Shown: positions 41,940 through 51,391, counted from the stretch's first letter. The stretch is DNA of 64,000 nucleotides from LBZV01 sp000993855 (GCA_964492425.1 CAZBKB010000005.1:1-64000), one strand, 5' to 3'. Notes: a model not told the origin generated them from the sequence alone. A program made the numbers and translations.

Positions 41940-43023
41940 TCTCAAAATCGCTCTTTTTTGCGGTGGTAGTGGTACCCGTATGTGGCCTATGAGTCGCAAA
42001 AATTTACCTAAACAGTTTCAACCACTTATTGAAAACACGTCTACTTTCGAAATGATGATCACGCGTCTCACTAAAAAGTATCCGCACTCAAGCATATTCC
42101 CAGTAACAACCAGAGATAATGTTCAATGGATAGTAAAACTCGCCCCTGAAATTCCGCTGGAAAATATCATTATTGAACCTGAGGTGAGAGATACAGCAGC
42201 AGCGGTTGGACTATCAGCCGCAGTTCTTGATAAAAAATTTGACAACCCTAATGTTCTCGGCCTTTGGAGTGATCACGTTGTAAGAAACGAAGAAGAATTT
42301 ATAAGGGCTATTGAGCTTGCAAACGAAACAGCAAACGAGATGGACAAGTTTATAGAAATTGGTGTGCGCCCCACATTCCCCAGTGTCGCATTAGGATATT
42401 TAAAAGTCGGCAAGATGATTAAAAGATCAAACGGTATGGGCATTTTTGAATTTGTCACCCAAATAGAAAAGCCTGCTTACAAAGATGCTAAAAAATTTGT
42501 GGAATCTTGGGAATACCTTTGGCATATTGGCTATGCTCTTTGGTCAGCCAAAAAGATGCTTGGCTATTATGAAAGATTTTTCAAGGAAGGCTGGGAACCT
42601 CTCATAAAAATACAAAAAGCCTGGGGAACACCTGATCAGGAGAAAATATTACAGAGAGAATATATCAATATACCCAAAAACTCTATCGACTTTGCTGTTA
42701 ATTCCCACCTAACAGGGGAGGATCAAATTGTTATTTCTACAGATCTCGGCTGGCGTGATGTTGGCACTTGGAATGAGTTAAAAGATGAAATGGCGGCTAA
42801 CCCTCGCGACAATATTATTCAGGGTGATGTAATAGATTTGGATCTGAAAGACTGCCTTGTTTACTCATCACACAAACAAAAAATTATCGCGGCAATTGGT
42901 CTTGAGGGGCTGATAATTGTAGATACAGAGGACGCACTCTTGATCTGCCCAAAAGATAGGACTCAAGATGTTAAGCAAATTATTGACAAACTCAAAGAGA
43001 GTAAAAGAGAAAGTCACCTTTAA
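41923..43023 (+). CDS. manC: Mannose-1-phosphate guanylyltransferase
   Basis: A 366-aa GDP-mannose pyrophosphorylase: 'FCGGSGTRMWPMSRKNLPKQFQPL' is the nucleotide-binding signature, 'IIEPEVRDTAAAVGLSA' and 'GLWSDHVV' follow, and 'STDLGWRDVGTWNEL' closes the active site. It makes GDP-mannose from GTP and mannose-1-phosphate. The isomerase domain of bifunctional ManC/AlgA is absent. It overlaps the GT4 gene by 17 bp, so GDP-mannose is probably the donor used there. Confidence 0.92.
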   Translation: MPNQPDLKIALFCGGSGTRMWPMSRKNLPKQFQPLIENTSTFEMMITRLTKKYPHSSIFPVTTRDNVQWIVKLAPEIPLENIIIEPEVRDTAAAVGLSAAVLDKKFDNPNVLGLWSDHVVRNEEEFIRAIELANETANEMDKFIEIGVRPTFPSVALGYLKVGKMIKRSNGMGIFEFVTQIEKPAYKDAKKFVESWEYLWHIGYALWSAKKMLGYYERFFKEGWEPLIKIQKAWGTPDQEKILQREYINIPKNSIDFAVNSHLTGEDQIVISTDLGWRDVGTWNELKDEMAANPRDNIIQGDVIDLDLKDCLVYSSHKQKIIAAIGLEGLIIVDTEDALLICPKDRTQDVKQIIDKLKESKRESHL

Positions 43024-43032
43024 TTCCACTGC

Positions 43033-43683
43033 ATGTTTTACGACTTCACAAAAAGAATAATTGATATTGTTGGAAGTATAATTGCACTTTTGATCGTCTC
43101 CCCTGTATTTGTTACTTTCGCAGTACTGGTTAAAATCACATCGACTGGCCCTATTTTTTACACACCAGTTAGAGTAGGCAAAGACGGAAGGCCTTTTAAA
43201 ATGCTGAAATTTAGAAGTATGCAAATGTATAAAATCGGCGGAGTTTTAGTCCATGCTCAGAAATATCTTGACACAAACCCAAAGCTTAAAAAGGAGTATC
43301 AAAAAAATAGTTTCAAACTTACAAATGATCCGCGAGTTACGCCGATTGGGAAAATACTACGTAGGTTTTCAATAGATGAATTACCACAACTTATTAATAT
43401 ACTTACAGGAGACATGTCGCTGGTTGGCCCACGAGCATATCAGCAGGATGAGCTGCTTCATCAGCAAAAAGTTTATCCCAATACCGCAAAGTTCGTTAAA
43501 ATCATTCTGAATGCCCGCCCGGGGGCATCCGGTCCCTGGCAGGTTTCCGGTAGATCATTTATTAACTTTGACACTAGAGTTCAAATGGATGCAACTTATG
43601 TTAAAAGAAGATCCACTCTCTACGATTTTTGGATAATCATCAGGACGCCGATTGCCATGATAACCGGAACAGGTGCCGTTTAA
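43033..43683 (+). CDS. Initiating sugar-phosphate transferase (monotopic PGT, WcaJ/WbaP C-terminal type)
   Basis: A 216-aa phosphoglycosyltransferase with one N-terminal re-entrant hydrophobic helix (about 8-35), 'VGKDGRPFKMLKFRSM', 'LRRFSIDELPQLINIL' and 'GDMSLVGPRAY', the catalytic core of PF02397. It moves a sugar-1-phosphate onto undecaprenyl phosphate and so starts glycan synthesis. It lacks the four-helix and CoA-binding parts of full WcaJ, as in small PglC-like enzymes. It lies 9 bp after manC. Confidence 0.9.
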   Translation: MFYDFTKRIIDIVGSIIALLIVSPVFVTFAVLVKITSTGPIFYTPVRVGKDGRPFKMLKFRSMQMYKIGGVLVHAQKYLDTNPKLKKEYQKNSFKLTNDPRVTPIGKILRRFSIDELPQLINILTGDMSLVGPRAYQQDELLHQQKVYPNTAKFVKIILNARPGASGPWQVSGRSFINFDTRVQMDATYVKRRSTLYDFWIIIRTPIAMITGTGAV

Positions 43684-45489
43684 ATGAAAAAGTATAAGAG
43701 AATAATTCTAATATTAATCTTATTATTTTTCTTTTTTGGGGTATTTACCGCATTTAGTTTGTTTAATGCTTACAAATCAGCAAAACACGTCTCTGCCGCT
43801 CTTAATTCTCAAGACCTTGATGCTGCTAAAAATTCTATAAAAAAGGCAAGAAATGAGCTCAAGATGGCCAATACGGCACTTATCGTCTTTACCCCGCTCA
43901 GATTCGTACCTCTGGTTGGTTGGTATATAGCAGATGTCCAGCGTGGTACATATGCCGCGGTTGCCACTCTCGATGCGGCACAAGTTATGGCAGAAGCAAT
44001 TACACCTTACGCGGACATTCTAGGCCTTAGGGGTCAAGGCACTTTTTTAGGTGGCACAGCCCAGGAGCGTGTTGCCAGTATCATTGAGACACTTTCCAAA
44101 GTTTCACCGCAGCTTAATGAAATTGGAGACAATTTAAAAGAAGCAAAGGATCAAATTAGTAAAATCCAAGCATGGAAATATCCGAATTTTCTACCTGGCA
44201 GACCAAAAGATAAAATAGAATCTGCCCAAACCGCCATTATTCAGTTTGAAACTTTAATAGTAGATGCCAAGCCTTTCATAGAGGTCTTGCCTGAAATAAT
44301 GGGCCAAGGTAGTGAGAAAACTTATCTTGTACTGTTGCAAAACGACAAGGAGTTACGGCCAACAGGAGGCTTTATTACAGCATATGCAATACTGAAGGTT
44401 AACAAAGGTGATGTAAAAATAGAGCTTTCTGAAGATATTTATAAACTCGACGATACCCTAACAAAAAGAGTTGCGGCACCAGACCATATAAAAAAATACT
44501 TAGAGGTGCAGTCACTTAACTTGCGCGACTCAAATATATCACCAGATTATTTGTCATCCATCAAACTTTTTGAAGACCTTTACCAATACAGTACTGCGAA
44601 AAAGCAATATGAAGGTATTATCGCTTTGAATACAAACTTTGTCCTTAAAATGATAAAAGCGCTTGGGCCAATTGAGATTGATGGCACTAAATATACTGCG
44701 GAGGTAATAGACGAATGCGCCTGTCCGCAAATTATTTATCAGCTAGAACAATACACTGGGCAGCCTACGCCTTTCCAAAGGGAAGACAGAAAGGGTATCA
44801 TTGGCGTTCTTATGCAGCAGCTTCTGGCAAAAACTTTTGAAGCACCCCAGTCTACTTGGCCAGATATTTTAGGAGCGGTTGTATCTTCACTTCAGGAAAA
44901 AGACCTGCTACTTTATTTTGAAAATATCTCAACCCAAGAGGCAGTTGAAAAAGTTAATTTTGCTGGCCGCATTTATCAATACGACAGTGATTTTTTACAC
45001 ATCAACGAAAGTAATCTTGGTGGAGCAAAATCGAACATTTACATAAAGGAAAAAGTTAAACAGGAAATAAAAAGAGATAAAGATATTACTATAAAGAAAG
45101 TGACTATCGAATATAAATATCCTCGCAAAATGGACAACTGTAGCCTGGAGCGCAAAGGTGGTCTTTGTCTTGCCGGAATTTACAGAGACTGGATTCGTCT
45201 TTATGTTCCCAAGGGTTCAAAGATCATCGCAGCGAATGGAAGCGAAGCTCCCCTAGAAACCTATGACGAGCTAGGCAAAACTGTGTTTGAAGGTTTTTTA
45301 ACTGTGCGTCCCGAAGGTACTGCCAAATTTGAAATAGAATATTCACTGCCGATTGAGTTCTCAAAGGAGTATAAACTTCTCGTGCAAAAACAACCAGGGG
45401 CTCCGGCACATGAATACGAAATAAATGCTTTTGGCAAAAGAATATCATTCCCCCTTAATACTGATAAAGAATTTATTGCAAAAATTTAA
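43684..45489 (+). CDS. DUF4012 membrane-anchored protein
   Basis: A 601-aa protein with one N-terminal membrane helix (about 5-27), a helical stretch, and the DUF4012 core marked by 'TYLVLLQNDKELRPTGGFITAYAIL'. DUF4012 proteins are common next to glycan genes in Patescibacteria and Actinobacteria; their function is not known, though the fold and context suggest work on surface glycan or envelope assembly. It starts directly after the stop of the phosphoglycosyltransferase gene and is likely in its operon. Confidence 0.82.
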   Translation: MKKYKRIILILILLFFFFGVFTAFSLFNAYKSAKHVSAALNSQDLDAAKNSIKKARNELKMANTALIVFTPLRFVPLVGWYIADVQRGTYAAVATLDAAQVMAEAITPYADILGLRGQGTFLGGTAQERVASIIETLSKVSPQLNEIGDNLKEAKDQISKIQAWKYPNFLPGRPKDKIESAQTAIIQFETLIVDAKPFIEVLPEIMGQGSEKTYLVLLQNDKELRPTGGFITAYAILKVNKGDVKIELSEDIYKLDDTLTKRVAAPDHIKKYLEVQSLNLRDSNISPDYLSSIKLFEDLYQYSTAKKQYEGIIALNTNFVLKMIKALGPIEIDGTKYTAEVIDECACPQIIYQLEQYTGQPTPFQREDRKGIIGVLMQQLLAKTFEAPQSTWPDILGAVVSSLQEKDLLLYFENISTQEAVEKVNFAGRIYQYDSDFLHINESNLGGAKSNIYIKEKVKQEIKRDKDITIKKVTIEYKYPRKMDNCSLERKGGLCLAGIYRDWIRLYVPKGSKIIAANGSEAPLETYDELGKTVFEGFLTVRPEGTAKFEIEYSLPIEFSKEYKLLVQKQPGAPAHEYEINAFGKRISFPLNTDKEFIAKI

Positions 45490-45495
45490 CATTTT

Positions 45496-46128
45496 ATGAA
45501 TTTTAAATCAGAGGGAATTGTTCTCAGTAGAAAAAGTTTTCAGGAGGCAGATAGACTGGTTACCTTTTATACTAGAGATTACGGCAAAATTACCTGTATC
45601 GCCAAAGGTGTTAAAAGACCAAAATCAAGAAAAGCTGGACACTTGGAGCTTGCAACTTACTGTACTATTTTTGTGGTCAAAGGCAAGAACATGGATATAT
45701 TAACTGAAGTTGAAACTAAAAAAGCCTTTGGTCTGGAAAATCTTCCCAGCCAAAAAACGAATGAGATATATCATTTACTGGAACTTATTGACAACTTAAC
45801 ACCCACAAATCAAAAGAACAAAGAAGTCTTTGACTTGCTTGTAAGCTTTTTAAAAGTTATAAAAGAAAACAACAATTACGAGCTTCTTCTTGTTGCATTT
45901 AAAATCAAACTCTTGTCTATGCTTGGCTTTTTCTCCAGTAAAAATTTAAAAGATTCAAAATCTAAAGATTTGCTGCAAAACTTTGAAACAAAAGACTTAC
46001 AAACACTTCATAAAAAATTTAAAACAGGCTATAAATATTTGAAACTTTTAGCGTTTCTTGATAGCATTATTGAAAAGATAACAGAGCGGAAACTTAAAAC
46101 AAGTCGCTTTATACATGCCCAAATCTAA
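45496..46128 (+). CDS. recO: DNA repair protein RecO
   Basis: A 210-aa RecO: the N-terminal OB fold reads 'EGIVLSRKSFQEADRLVTFYTRDYGKITCIAKGVKRPKS', a near-textbook opening, followed by the helical part. RecO loads RecA on SSB-coated DNA in the RecFOR route. It is slightly short and its C-terminal region shows no four-Cys zinc site. It lies 6 bp after the DUF4012 gene and overlaps the next gene by 14 bp. Confidence 0.88.
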   Translation: MNFKSEGIVLSRKSFQEADRLVTFYTRDYGKITCIAKGVKRPKSRKAGHLELATYCTIFVVKGKNMDILTEVETKKAFGLENLPSQKTNEIYHLLELIDNLTPTNQKNKEVFDLLVSFLKVIKENNNYELLLVAFKIKLLSMLGFFSSKNLKDSKSKDLLQNFETKDLQTLHKKFKTGYKYLKLLAFLDSIIEKITERKLKTSRFIHAQI

Positions 46129-46954
46129 AAGAAATCTTTACATTCTTGCTGCAGCGGCATTTGTTTTTATTTTTGCAGCAATATATTTTTTATTTGTTTT
46201 TCAAAAATCTCCAAAATTATCAAAAGTTGATAGATCAGCCTTTGAAGTAAAATCAATAATAGACATAGAAGTTACAAAAAGGCCTTTTGTAACACTTACC
46301 CCTACAGCACCTGGTGCAGAAATCATTATCTCCATAGAAAATATGAGCGAGTTTGATAATATTGAATACGAACTTACATACTTAGCAGATAATCCTCAAA
46401 TTCCAGGAGAAAAGATTCAAAGAGGCTCAACTGGAATTGATGTTGACACAAAATCGCCCAAATATAAGAAATCGATGCTGCTGGGAACTGCCTCAAGAGG
46501 GGTATCCAATCCAGACAGGGGGATAGAGGAGGGTAAATTAACACTTCATATGTTCAAAGGTAATACTGAATACCAATCAGAAACTCCGTGGTATTTATTC
46601 GAGATAGGCCTTACTACAACCGAAATCTCAACACCTGATGGCAATTTAAGTATAAAAACCCCTAAACTAACTAAAGATTATTTTGCGATTGTGTCAGATA
46701 CGGTTGGTCTTCCTCCAGAAGGGGACATTGATAAGGGTAAAGCAGAATTACCAATTTATGGGGTCTTTTCAACTACTCCTAAATTCACCCAAAAAGCAGA
46801 TCTTACACTTAGGGTAAAAGGTCAAAATTCAAAACTTTATATCTATAACAATCAAAATAACACTTGGGGTAATATTGACTCAACTCAAGCGGGAGAGAAC
46901 ATCAAAGCCAAAATTGAAATTTTCTCAACATATGTGGTAGTCTCCCAAAAATGA
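46115..46954 (+). CDS. Unknown membrane-anchored extracytoplasmic protein
   Basis: A 279-aa protein with an N-terminal membrane helix ('LYILAAAAFVFIFAAIYFLF', about 7-28) and a beta-rich outside part with no cysteine pattern. Stretches such as 'EYELTYLADNP' and 'SKLYIYNNQNNTWGNIDS' suggest immunoglobulin-like or beta-sandwich folds. I do not recognise the family. It overlaps recO by 14 bp and glyS by 4 bp, so it is co-translated with housekeeping genes. Confidence 0.72.
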   Translation: MPKSKRNLYILAAAAFVFIFAAIYFLFVFQKSPKLSKVDRSAFEVKSIIDIEVTKRPFVTLTPTAPGAEIIISIENMSEFDNIEYELTYLADNPQIPGEKIQRGSTGIDVDTKSPKYKKSMLLGTASRGVSNPDRGIEEGKLTLHMFKGNTEYQSETPWYLFEIGLTTTEISTPDGNLSIKTPKLTKDYFAIVSDTVGLPPEGDIDKGKAELPIYGVFSTTPKFTQKADLTLRVKGQNSKLYIYNNQNNTWGNIDSTQAGENIKAKIEIFSTYVVVSQK

Positions 46955-48255
46955 CATTAGACAAGATCGTCTCCTTTGCAAAAAGGCGTGGTTTTATTTA
47001 CCCCGGTTCGGAAATATATGGCGGCCTTGGCGGTACATGGGATTATGGTCCTCTTGGTGTCGAGCTTAAGAACAACATCAAACGCGAATTTTGGAAATCC
47101 ATGATCAACCTGCGCGAAGATGTTGTTGGTCTTGACGCTGCAATTATCATGAACCCAAAAGTATGGGAGGCATCAGGCCATATTCAGGCCTTTACCGATC
47201 CGTTGGTAGAATGCAAAATCTGCCACTCCCGCCTCAGGGCTGACCAGTTAGAAGAAATCCAAAGTCACGAAGAAAATCACCAAGAAAAAGAAATTGTGTG
47301 GACCAATCCAAAAAAATTTAATTTACTTGTGGAGGCAAAGCTCGGAGTTGTGGAGAATTCAAAACAAAAAGTTTATCTTCGTGGGGAAATTACCCAAGGT
47401 GTTCATGTTAATTTTAAAAACGTTCTTGACTCAACCCGAGTTTCGATACCCTTTGGTATTGCACAAATTGGAAAAGCTTTCAGAAACGAAATCACACCCG
47501 GTAATTTTACTTTCCGCTCGCGGGAATTTGAACAAATGGAACTGCAGTATTACATCAGACCCGAGGAGCAGGAATCTAAAAAATGGTACAAATACTGGAA
47601 AGAAGAACGAATGAAATGGTATCTCTCACTTGGGATGACCAAGAATAGTCTGCGATTCCGGCAGCACGAAGAAAGCGAACGGGCACATTATGCTCTGGAT
47701 GCTTGGGATATAGAGTACAATTCACCATTCGGCTGGAAAGAATTTGAGGGAATTCATCACCGTGGTGATTGGGATCTCAAACGTCATCAAGAGTATTCCG
47801 GTCAGGATCTCACTTATTTCGACCAAGAATCTGGCAAAAAGTACTTGCCATACATCATTGAAACATCCGGTGGAGTAGACCGTGCAGCTTTATTTTTCTT
47901 ATTAGATGCTTACAGTGAAGATAAAGATAGGATAGTTCTCAAACTTAATCCAAAGCTTGCCCCATACAAAGCGGCAGTCTTTCCGCTCCTTGCAAACAAA
48001 AGCCAGCTGGTTAAAAAAGCAAGAAGTGTCTACCAGAAACTTAAAATATCGAATATTGGACCAGTTGCCTGGGACGACCGCGGTAATATCGGTAAACGTT
48101 ACTTCGCCCAAGATGAGGCAGGAACGCCTTTCTGTATCACCATTGATTTTGAAACGCTAGAAGATGATTCGGTCACAATCCGTGACCGCGACAGCGCCAG
48201 GCAAGAAAGAATAAAAATTTCTGAAATCAAAGTTCGCGTAGAAAAAAGTCTTTAA
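46951..48255 (+). CDS. glyS: Glycyl-tRNA synthetase, single-chain class II
   Basis: A 434-aa GlyRS of the alpha2 (eukaryote/Gram-positive-like) type: 'YPGSEIYGGLGGTWDYGPLGVELKNNI' opening, motif 2 'FRNEITPGNFTFRSREFEQMELQYY', motif 3 'IIETSGGVDRAALFFLLDAY', and a C-terminal anticodon-binding domain ('APYKAAVFPL...'). A C-x-x-C at 'VECKICHSRL' may bind zinc. It charges tRNA-Gly. No sign of the separate alpha/beta-chain type. It overlaps the upstream gene by 4 bp. Confidence 0.95.
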   Translation: MTLDKIVSFAKRRGFIYPGSEIYGGLGGTWDYGPLGVELKNNIKREFWKSMINLREDVVGLDAAIIMNPKVWEASGHIQAFTDPLVECKICHSRLRADQLEEIQSHEENHQEKEIVWTNPKKFNLLVEAKLGVVENSKQKVYLRGEITQGVHVNFKNVLDSTRVSIPFGIAQIGKAFRNEITPGNFTFRSREFEQMELQYYIRPEEQESKKWYKYWKEERMKWYLSLGMTKNSLRFRQHEESERAHYALDAWDIEYNSPFGWKEFEGIHHRGDWDLKRHQEYSGQDLTYFDQESGKKYLPYIIETSGGVDRAALFFLLDAYSEDKDRIVLKLNPKLAPYKAAVFPLLANKSQLVKKARSVYQKLKISNIGPVAWDDRGNIGKRYFAQDEAGTPFCITIDFETLEDDSVTIRDRDSARQERIKISEIKVRVEKSL

Positions 48256-48282
48256 TTCTCTAGGTTCTAATTAAGGGACGGG

Positions 48283-48311
48283 TTGACTAACAGAATGTAT
48301 CTTATCATACT
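48283..48311 (+). promoter_or_regulatory. Promoter of the PurF-like gene
   Basis: TTGACT (48283-48288) and CATACT (48306-48311) are 17 bp apart. The GTG start follows at 48339, giving a leader of about 20 nt. Confidence 0.5.
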
Positions 48312-48338
48312 GGTACCAGCACAAAAGCTAAAAAACTT

Positions 48339-49940
48339 GTGGCAACAATCCAAAATTTTGATTTAGACGATAAACCATATGACCATTGCGGGATTGCGGC
48401 AGCTTTAGTCAAAGAGGGTATCAACGCTTCAAACATAGTTGTAGAAATGGGCAAAGCTCTCCAGCACAGAGGCCAAAACGGTGGAGGACTTGGAGTAAAA
48501 GCGCAGGGCAAACTTCTCAAAATATATAAAAAAACACAAGCTTTCAACGAAATATTCCGCTCTGTAGAAGTCATTGAAGAGAATTCCTTAAGGGGTGAGC
48601 TTGCACTAGCTCACCTGAGATATCCAACCGAAGGTGCAAGTCGCGAAAATTGTGACGCCCAGCCATTTTTTGCTTCATATGGCGGTTGGGAAATTGCCCT
48701 TGGTCATAACGGGAGTATAGTTGATGTCAAACGGCACAAAAACAAACTCAAGAAATTCAATATAAAAACCGATTCCGATTCTGACAGCGAAATCCTTGCA
48801 TGGCTTATTGTGACAGCTCCCGGAATCACTTGGAAGCAAAAAGTTTCAACTGCCCTAGCCGACGTCAAAGGGGCTTATTCCCTGGCAATGATCACAAATG
48901 ACGATAAGCTGTTGGCTCTTCGCGACCCATGGGGTATCAGACCTCTTGTCTGGACCCAAGACAACGGACATGTCTTTGTAGCATCAGAAACTTGTGCCCT
49001 CGATAGAATAAGTATCAGAAATAGTCAAAAACTTGATGCAGGAAAACTCTTGATTGCAGACAAGGATGGCGTGACAATTACAGATTATACTTTGGCGCAA
49101 AAACAAAGCTTTTGCGTATTTGAAAAACTTTACTTCTCAAATGAAACCTCAACCTGGGACGGTGTAATTGGTGAAAATAGAGAAGCTTTAGGGCAGGAAC
49201 TTGCCAGACAAGAAATAAGATTGCTTGAAAAAGGAGAAATTAAAAAGGAAGTATTTAATAAGATAGATTATATTGTTGCAGTTCCGGATACTGCGCGACC
49301 AGGGGCATTTGCCTTCTATGAAACATTAAAGCACGAATTGCCTGCAATGCCAAAATTTAGGTACTTCAGAGGTCTTGTTAAAGAAAGATACGATTACGCA
49401 AAAAGAACATTTATAGAGGATGATCCATTTCTTAGAAAGCGTCACATAGAAAAAAAGTTTTTCGTTTCCCCAACCATAATAGGCAAATCTATTTATCTTA
49501 TAGATGATACTGCAGTAAGACTTAATACATATAAAATCTTAGTCGAGCATTTACTTAAAATCGGGGTTATGGAGATTCATTGTAGATTCCTAGCACCAAA
49601 GTTTGTAAATCCATGTTTTTTAGGAGTTAATATAGGTTCTCGAGATGAATTAGGGGCTGTTAAAAAAGACAAAAATGGCAAATATACAATATTTAGTGAT
49701 GAAGCAATAAGAAAGATGCTAAACGTTGCATCAGTCAAATATCTTTCTATACAAGGTTTAGCCAAATCTCTAGGTTTAACACAGGAAGAAATGCAAGAAA
49801 GTCATTGTACAGGTTGCCTTAACTACCATAACCCTTTCGACATGAGACAGTTTGATAAGGAATATAAAAATACGCCATACGCTGTGAAAGGACCAGCAGA
49901 AACTAAGCTCCAAATTTACTCACAGGTTCAAGCAATTTAG
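48339..49940 (+). CDS. purF: Amidophosphoribosyltransferase-like protein with altered PRPP loop
   Basis: A 533-aa PurF homologue, longer than usual (~470). The Ntn glutaminase part is complete: catalytic C17 in 'YDHCGIAAAL' behind a 16-aa propeptide, 'LQHRGQNGGG', 'RYPTEGA' and 'GHNGSIVD'. The four likely [4Fe-4S] ligands are present (C259, C426 in 'NPCFLGVN', C490 and C493 in 'HCTGC'). The PRPP loop, usually V-D-D-S-I-V-R-G-T-T, reads IDDTAVRLNT (388-397), so the Gly-Thr that holds pyrophosphate is lost. No other purine gene is near. It may be a working but diverged PurF or a glutaminase with another acceptor. Confidence 0.82.
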   Translation: MATIQNFDLDDKPYDHCGIAAALVKEGINASNIVVEMGKALQHRGQNGGGLGVKAQGKLLKIYKKTQAFNEIFRSVEVIEENSLRGELALAHLRYPTEGASRENCDAQPFFASYGGWEIALGHNGSIVDVKRHKNKLKKFNIKTDSDSDSEILAWLIVTAPGITWKQKVSTALADVKGAYSLAMITNDDKLLALRDPWGIRPLVWTQDNGHVFVASETCALDRISIRNSQKLDAGKLLIADKDGVTITDYTLAQKQSFCVFEKLYFSNETSTWDGVIGENREALGQELARQEIRLLEKGEIKKEVFNKIDYIVAVPDTARPGAFAFYETLKHELPAMPKFRYFRGLVKERYDYAKRTFIEDDPFLRKRHIEKKFFVSPTIIGKSIYLIDDTAVRLNTYKILVEHLLKIGVMEIHCRFLAPKFVNPCFLGVNIGSRDELGAVKKDKNGKYTIFSDEAIRKMLNVASVKYLSIQGLAKSLGLTQEEMQESHCTGCLNYHNPFDMRQFDKEYKNTPYAVKGPAETKLQIYSQVQAI

Positions 49941-49982
49941 TACTCAGATTTTTAAAGTTCTAATAGTAGCTTAAAACACCCA

Positions 49983-50040
49983 TTGACAATCGAATAAAAA
50001 TGGTGAAAAATGGTTATAGATGGTGAATATTGGTGATTCT
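49983..50040 (+). promoter_or_regulatory. mraZ operator: four TGGT boxes at 10-bp spacing
   Basis: TGGTG, TGGTT, TGGTG and TGGTG begin at 50001, 50011, 50021 and 50031, exactly 10 bp apart, 90 bp before mraZ. MraZ of other bacteria binds TGGG-type boxes with the same 10-bp spacing to repress its operon. TTGACA at 49983-49988 is a likely -35 box, so binding would cover the promoter. Confidence 0.75.
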
Positions 50041-50129
50041 GAATAATATAGAACACCAATTAAGCCCCGATAGCTTAGCTGCCCGGGTGTTTTACTAGCC
50101 TCTTCGAGAAAAGGTTGTAAGGGATTCCA

Positions 50130-50531
50130 ATGTTTTTGGGCAGCTATGTACCTTCGTTTGATTTAACTACGAGAAGGATTGCTTTGCCAAAAAAAATACG
50201 TGACTATCTTGCGACAAGTGAAATCATACTATCCTACGGCTTCGATAAATGCCTGTTTGGCTTTGATATTAAATCCTGGCAACAAGAGGCAAACAAACAG
50301 CTTAATTTACCGCTTACCGACAAACGCTCACGCAATATTCGCCGATTCTTCTTTTCTTCAGCAATCCGTATCATGCTTGATGATCAAGGCCGTTTTGTCA
50401 TACCTCTTGCTTTATTGGAGTATGCGCAAATAAAAGAACCAGTAATTACTGGTTCTGGAGATCATTTTGAAATTTGGGATCAACAGATTTGGAAAGAACA
50501 ACTGAAAAAGATAACAGCGCAAGAGACATGA
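50130..50531 (+). CDS. mraZ: Transcriptional regulator MraZ
   Basis: A 133-aa protein with two AbrB-like SpoVT halves: 'FLGSYVPSFDLTTRRIALPKKIRDYL' and 'RIMLDDQGRFVIPLALLEYA'. MraZ forms ring oligomers and represses the division and cell-wall cluster from direct repeats upstream; such repeats are seen at 50001-50040. It leads the cluster as in most bacteria. The final ATGA overlaps rsmH. A few residues of the first DGxGR-type motif are changed ('DLTTRRIALP'). Confidence 0.9.
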   Translation: MFLGSYVPSFDLTTRRIALPKKIRDYLATSEIILSYGFDKCLFGFDIKSWQQEANKQLNLPLTDKRSRNIRRFFFSSAIRIMLDDQGRFVIPLALLEYAQIKEPVITGSGDHFEIWDQQIWKEQLKKITAQET

Positions 50532-51391
50532 TTCGGTTTCATACAAGCGTACTTCTAAATGAGGCGATAGGTTTTTTGAAGCCAGAAAGCGGTAAGAGTT
50601 TTATAGATGCGACAGCTGGAGGCGGGGGTCACACACAAGACCTGCTAAAAAGAGGAGCAAGAGTTTTAGCGCTGGATAGGGATCCAGAGGCAATTGAATA
50701 CTTAAAGCAAAAAAAAGAGGAAAATTTAACAGTCGAAAAAGGAAATTTTTCGCACATTTATACAATTGCACAAGAAAACGGGTTTAAAGAAGTAGACGGC
50801 ATTCTTTTTGATCTTGGTGTTTCCTCTTATCAACTAGAATCAGCGCAGAGGGGATTTAGCTTTCAAAAAGATGGGCCACTAGACATGCGCATGGAGCCTG
50901 AACTTGAAGTGCAAGCTAGTAATATTGTTAATCATTTTGAGAAAAGGAGGTTGAATGAAATCTTTAAAGTATTTGGTCAAGAAAAGCTTAGTTTGGCAAT
51001 TGCTGAGGCTATTTGCAGCACCCGTCAAATAAAGCTGCTTGAAACTACAAAAGATTTAGAAAAAGTAGTTTATGAGGTGTATAGGAAAAAAAACGTAAAG
51101 ACAAAGTTGCATCCTGCAACAAAAGTTTTTCAGGCACTACGGATAGTAGTAAATAGCGAACTTTTAAATTTAGAAGAAGCCTTGCCGCAGACGACACGGT
51201 TACTAAAAAAAAGTGGCCGGTTGGTAATTGTAAGTTTTCATTCTCTTGAAGATGCAATAGTCAAACGATTCTTCAAGGACTGTAAAGAATTAAAAACGCT
51301 TACAAAACTACCTATCGGCCCAAGTATCTTAGAAATACAAAGAAATCCAAGGTCAAGAAGCGCAAAACTTAGGGCAGCAGAAAAACTCTAA
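50528..51391 (+). CDS. rsmH: 16S rRNA (cytosine-1402 N4) methyltransferase RsmH
   Basis: A 287-aa protein: 'FHTSVLLNEAIGFL' opening, SAM-binding 'FIDATAGGGGHTQDLL', 'VDGILFDLGVSSYQLESAQRGFSFQKDGPLDMRM', and 'KVFQALRIVVNSELLNLEEAL' are all RsmH hallmarks. It methylates N4 of C1402 in the decoding centre. The ATG at 50528 overlaps the mraZ stop by 4 bp and is preferred to an in-frame codon at 50474. Length and motifs are normal. Confidence 0.95.
   Translation: MIRFHTSVLLNEAIGFLKPESGKSFIDATAGGGGHTQDLLKRGARVLALDRDPEAIEYLKQKKEENLTVEKGNFSHIYTIAQENGFKEVDGILFDLGVSSYQLESAQRGFSFQKDGPLDMRMEPELEVQASNIVNHFEKRRLNEIFKVFGQEKLSLAIAEAICSTRQIKLLETTKDLEKVVYEVYRKKNVKTKLHPATKVFQALRIVVNSELLNLEEALPQTTRLLKKSGRLVIVSFHSLEDAIVKRFFKDCKELKTLTKLPIGPSILEIQRNPRSRSAKLRAAEKL

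Noticed and set aside
50474..50527. N-terminal extension of RsmH
   Set aside because: The extra residues come from within mraZ and precede the usual 'FHTSVLLNEA' opening; the ATGA overlap at 50528 is the natural start.
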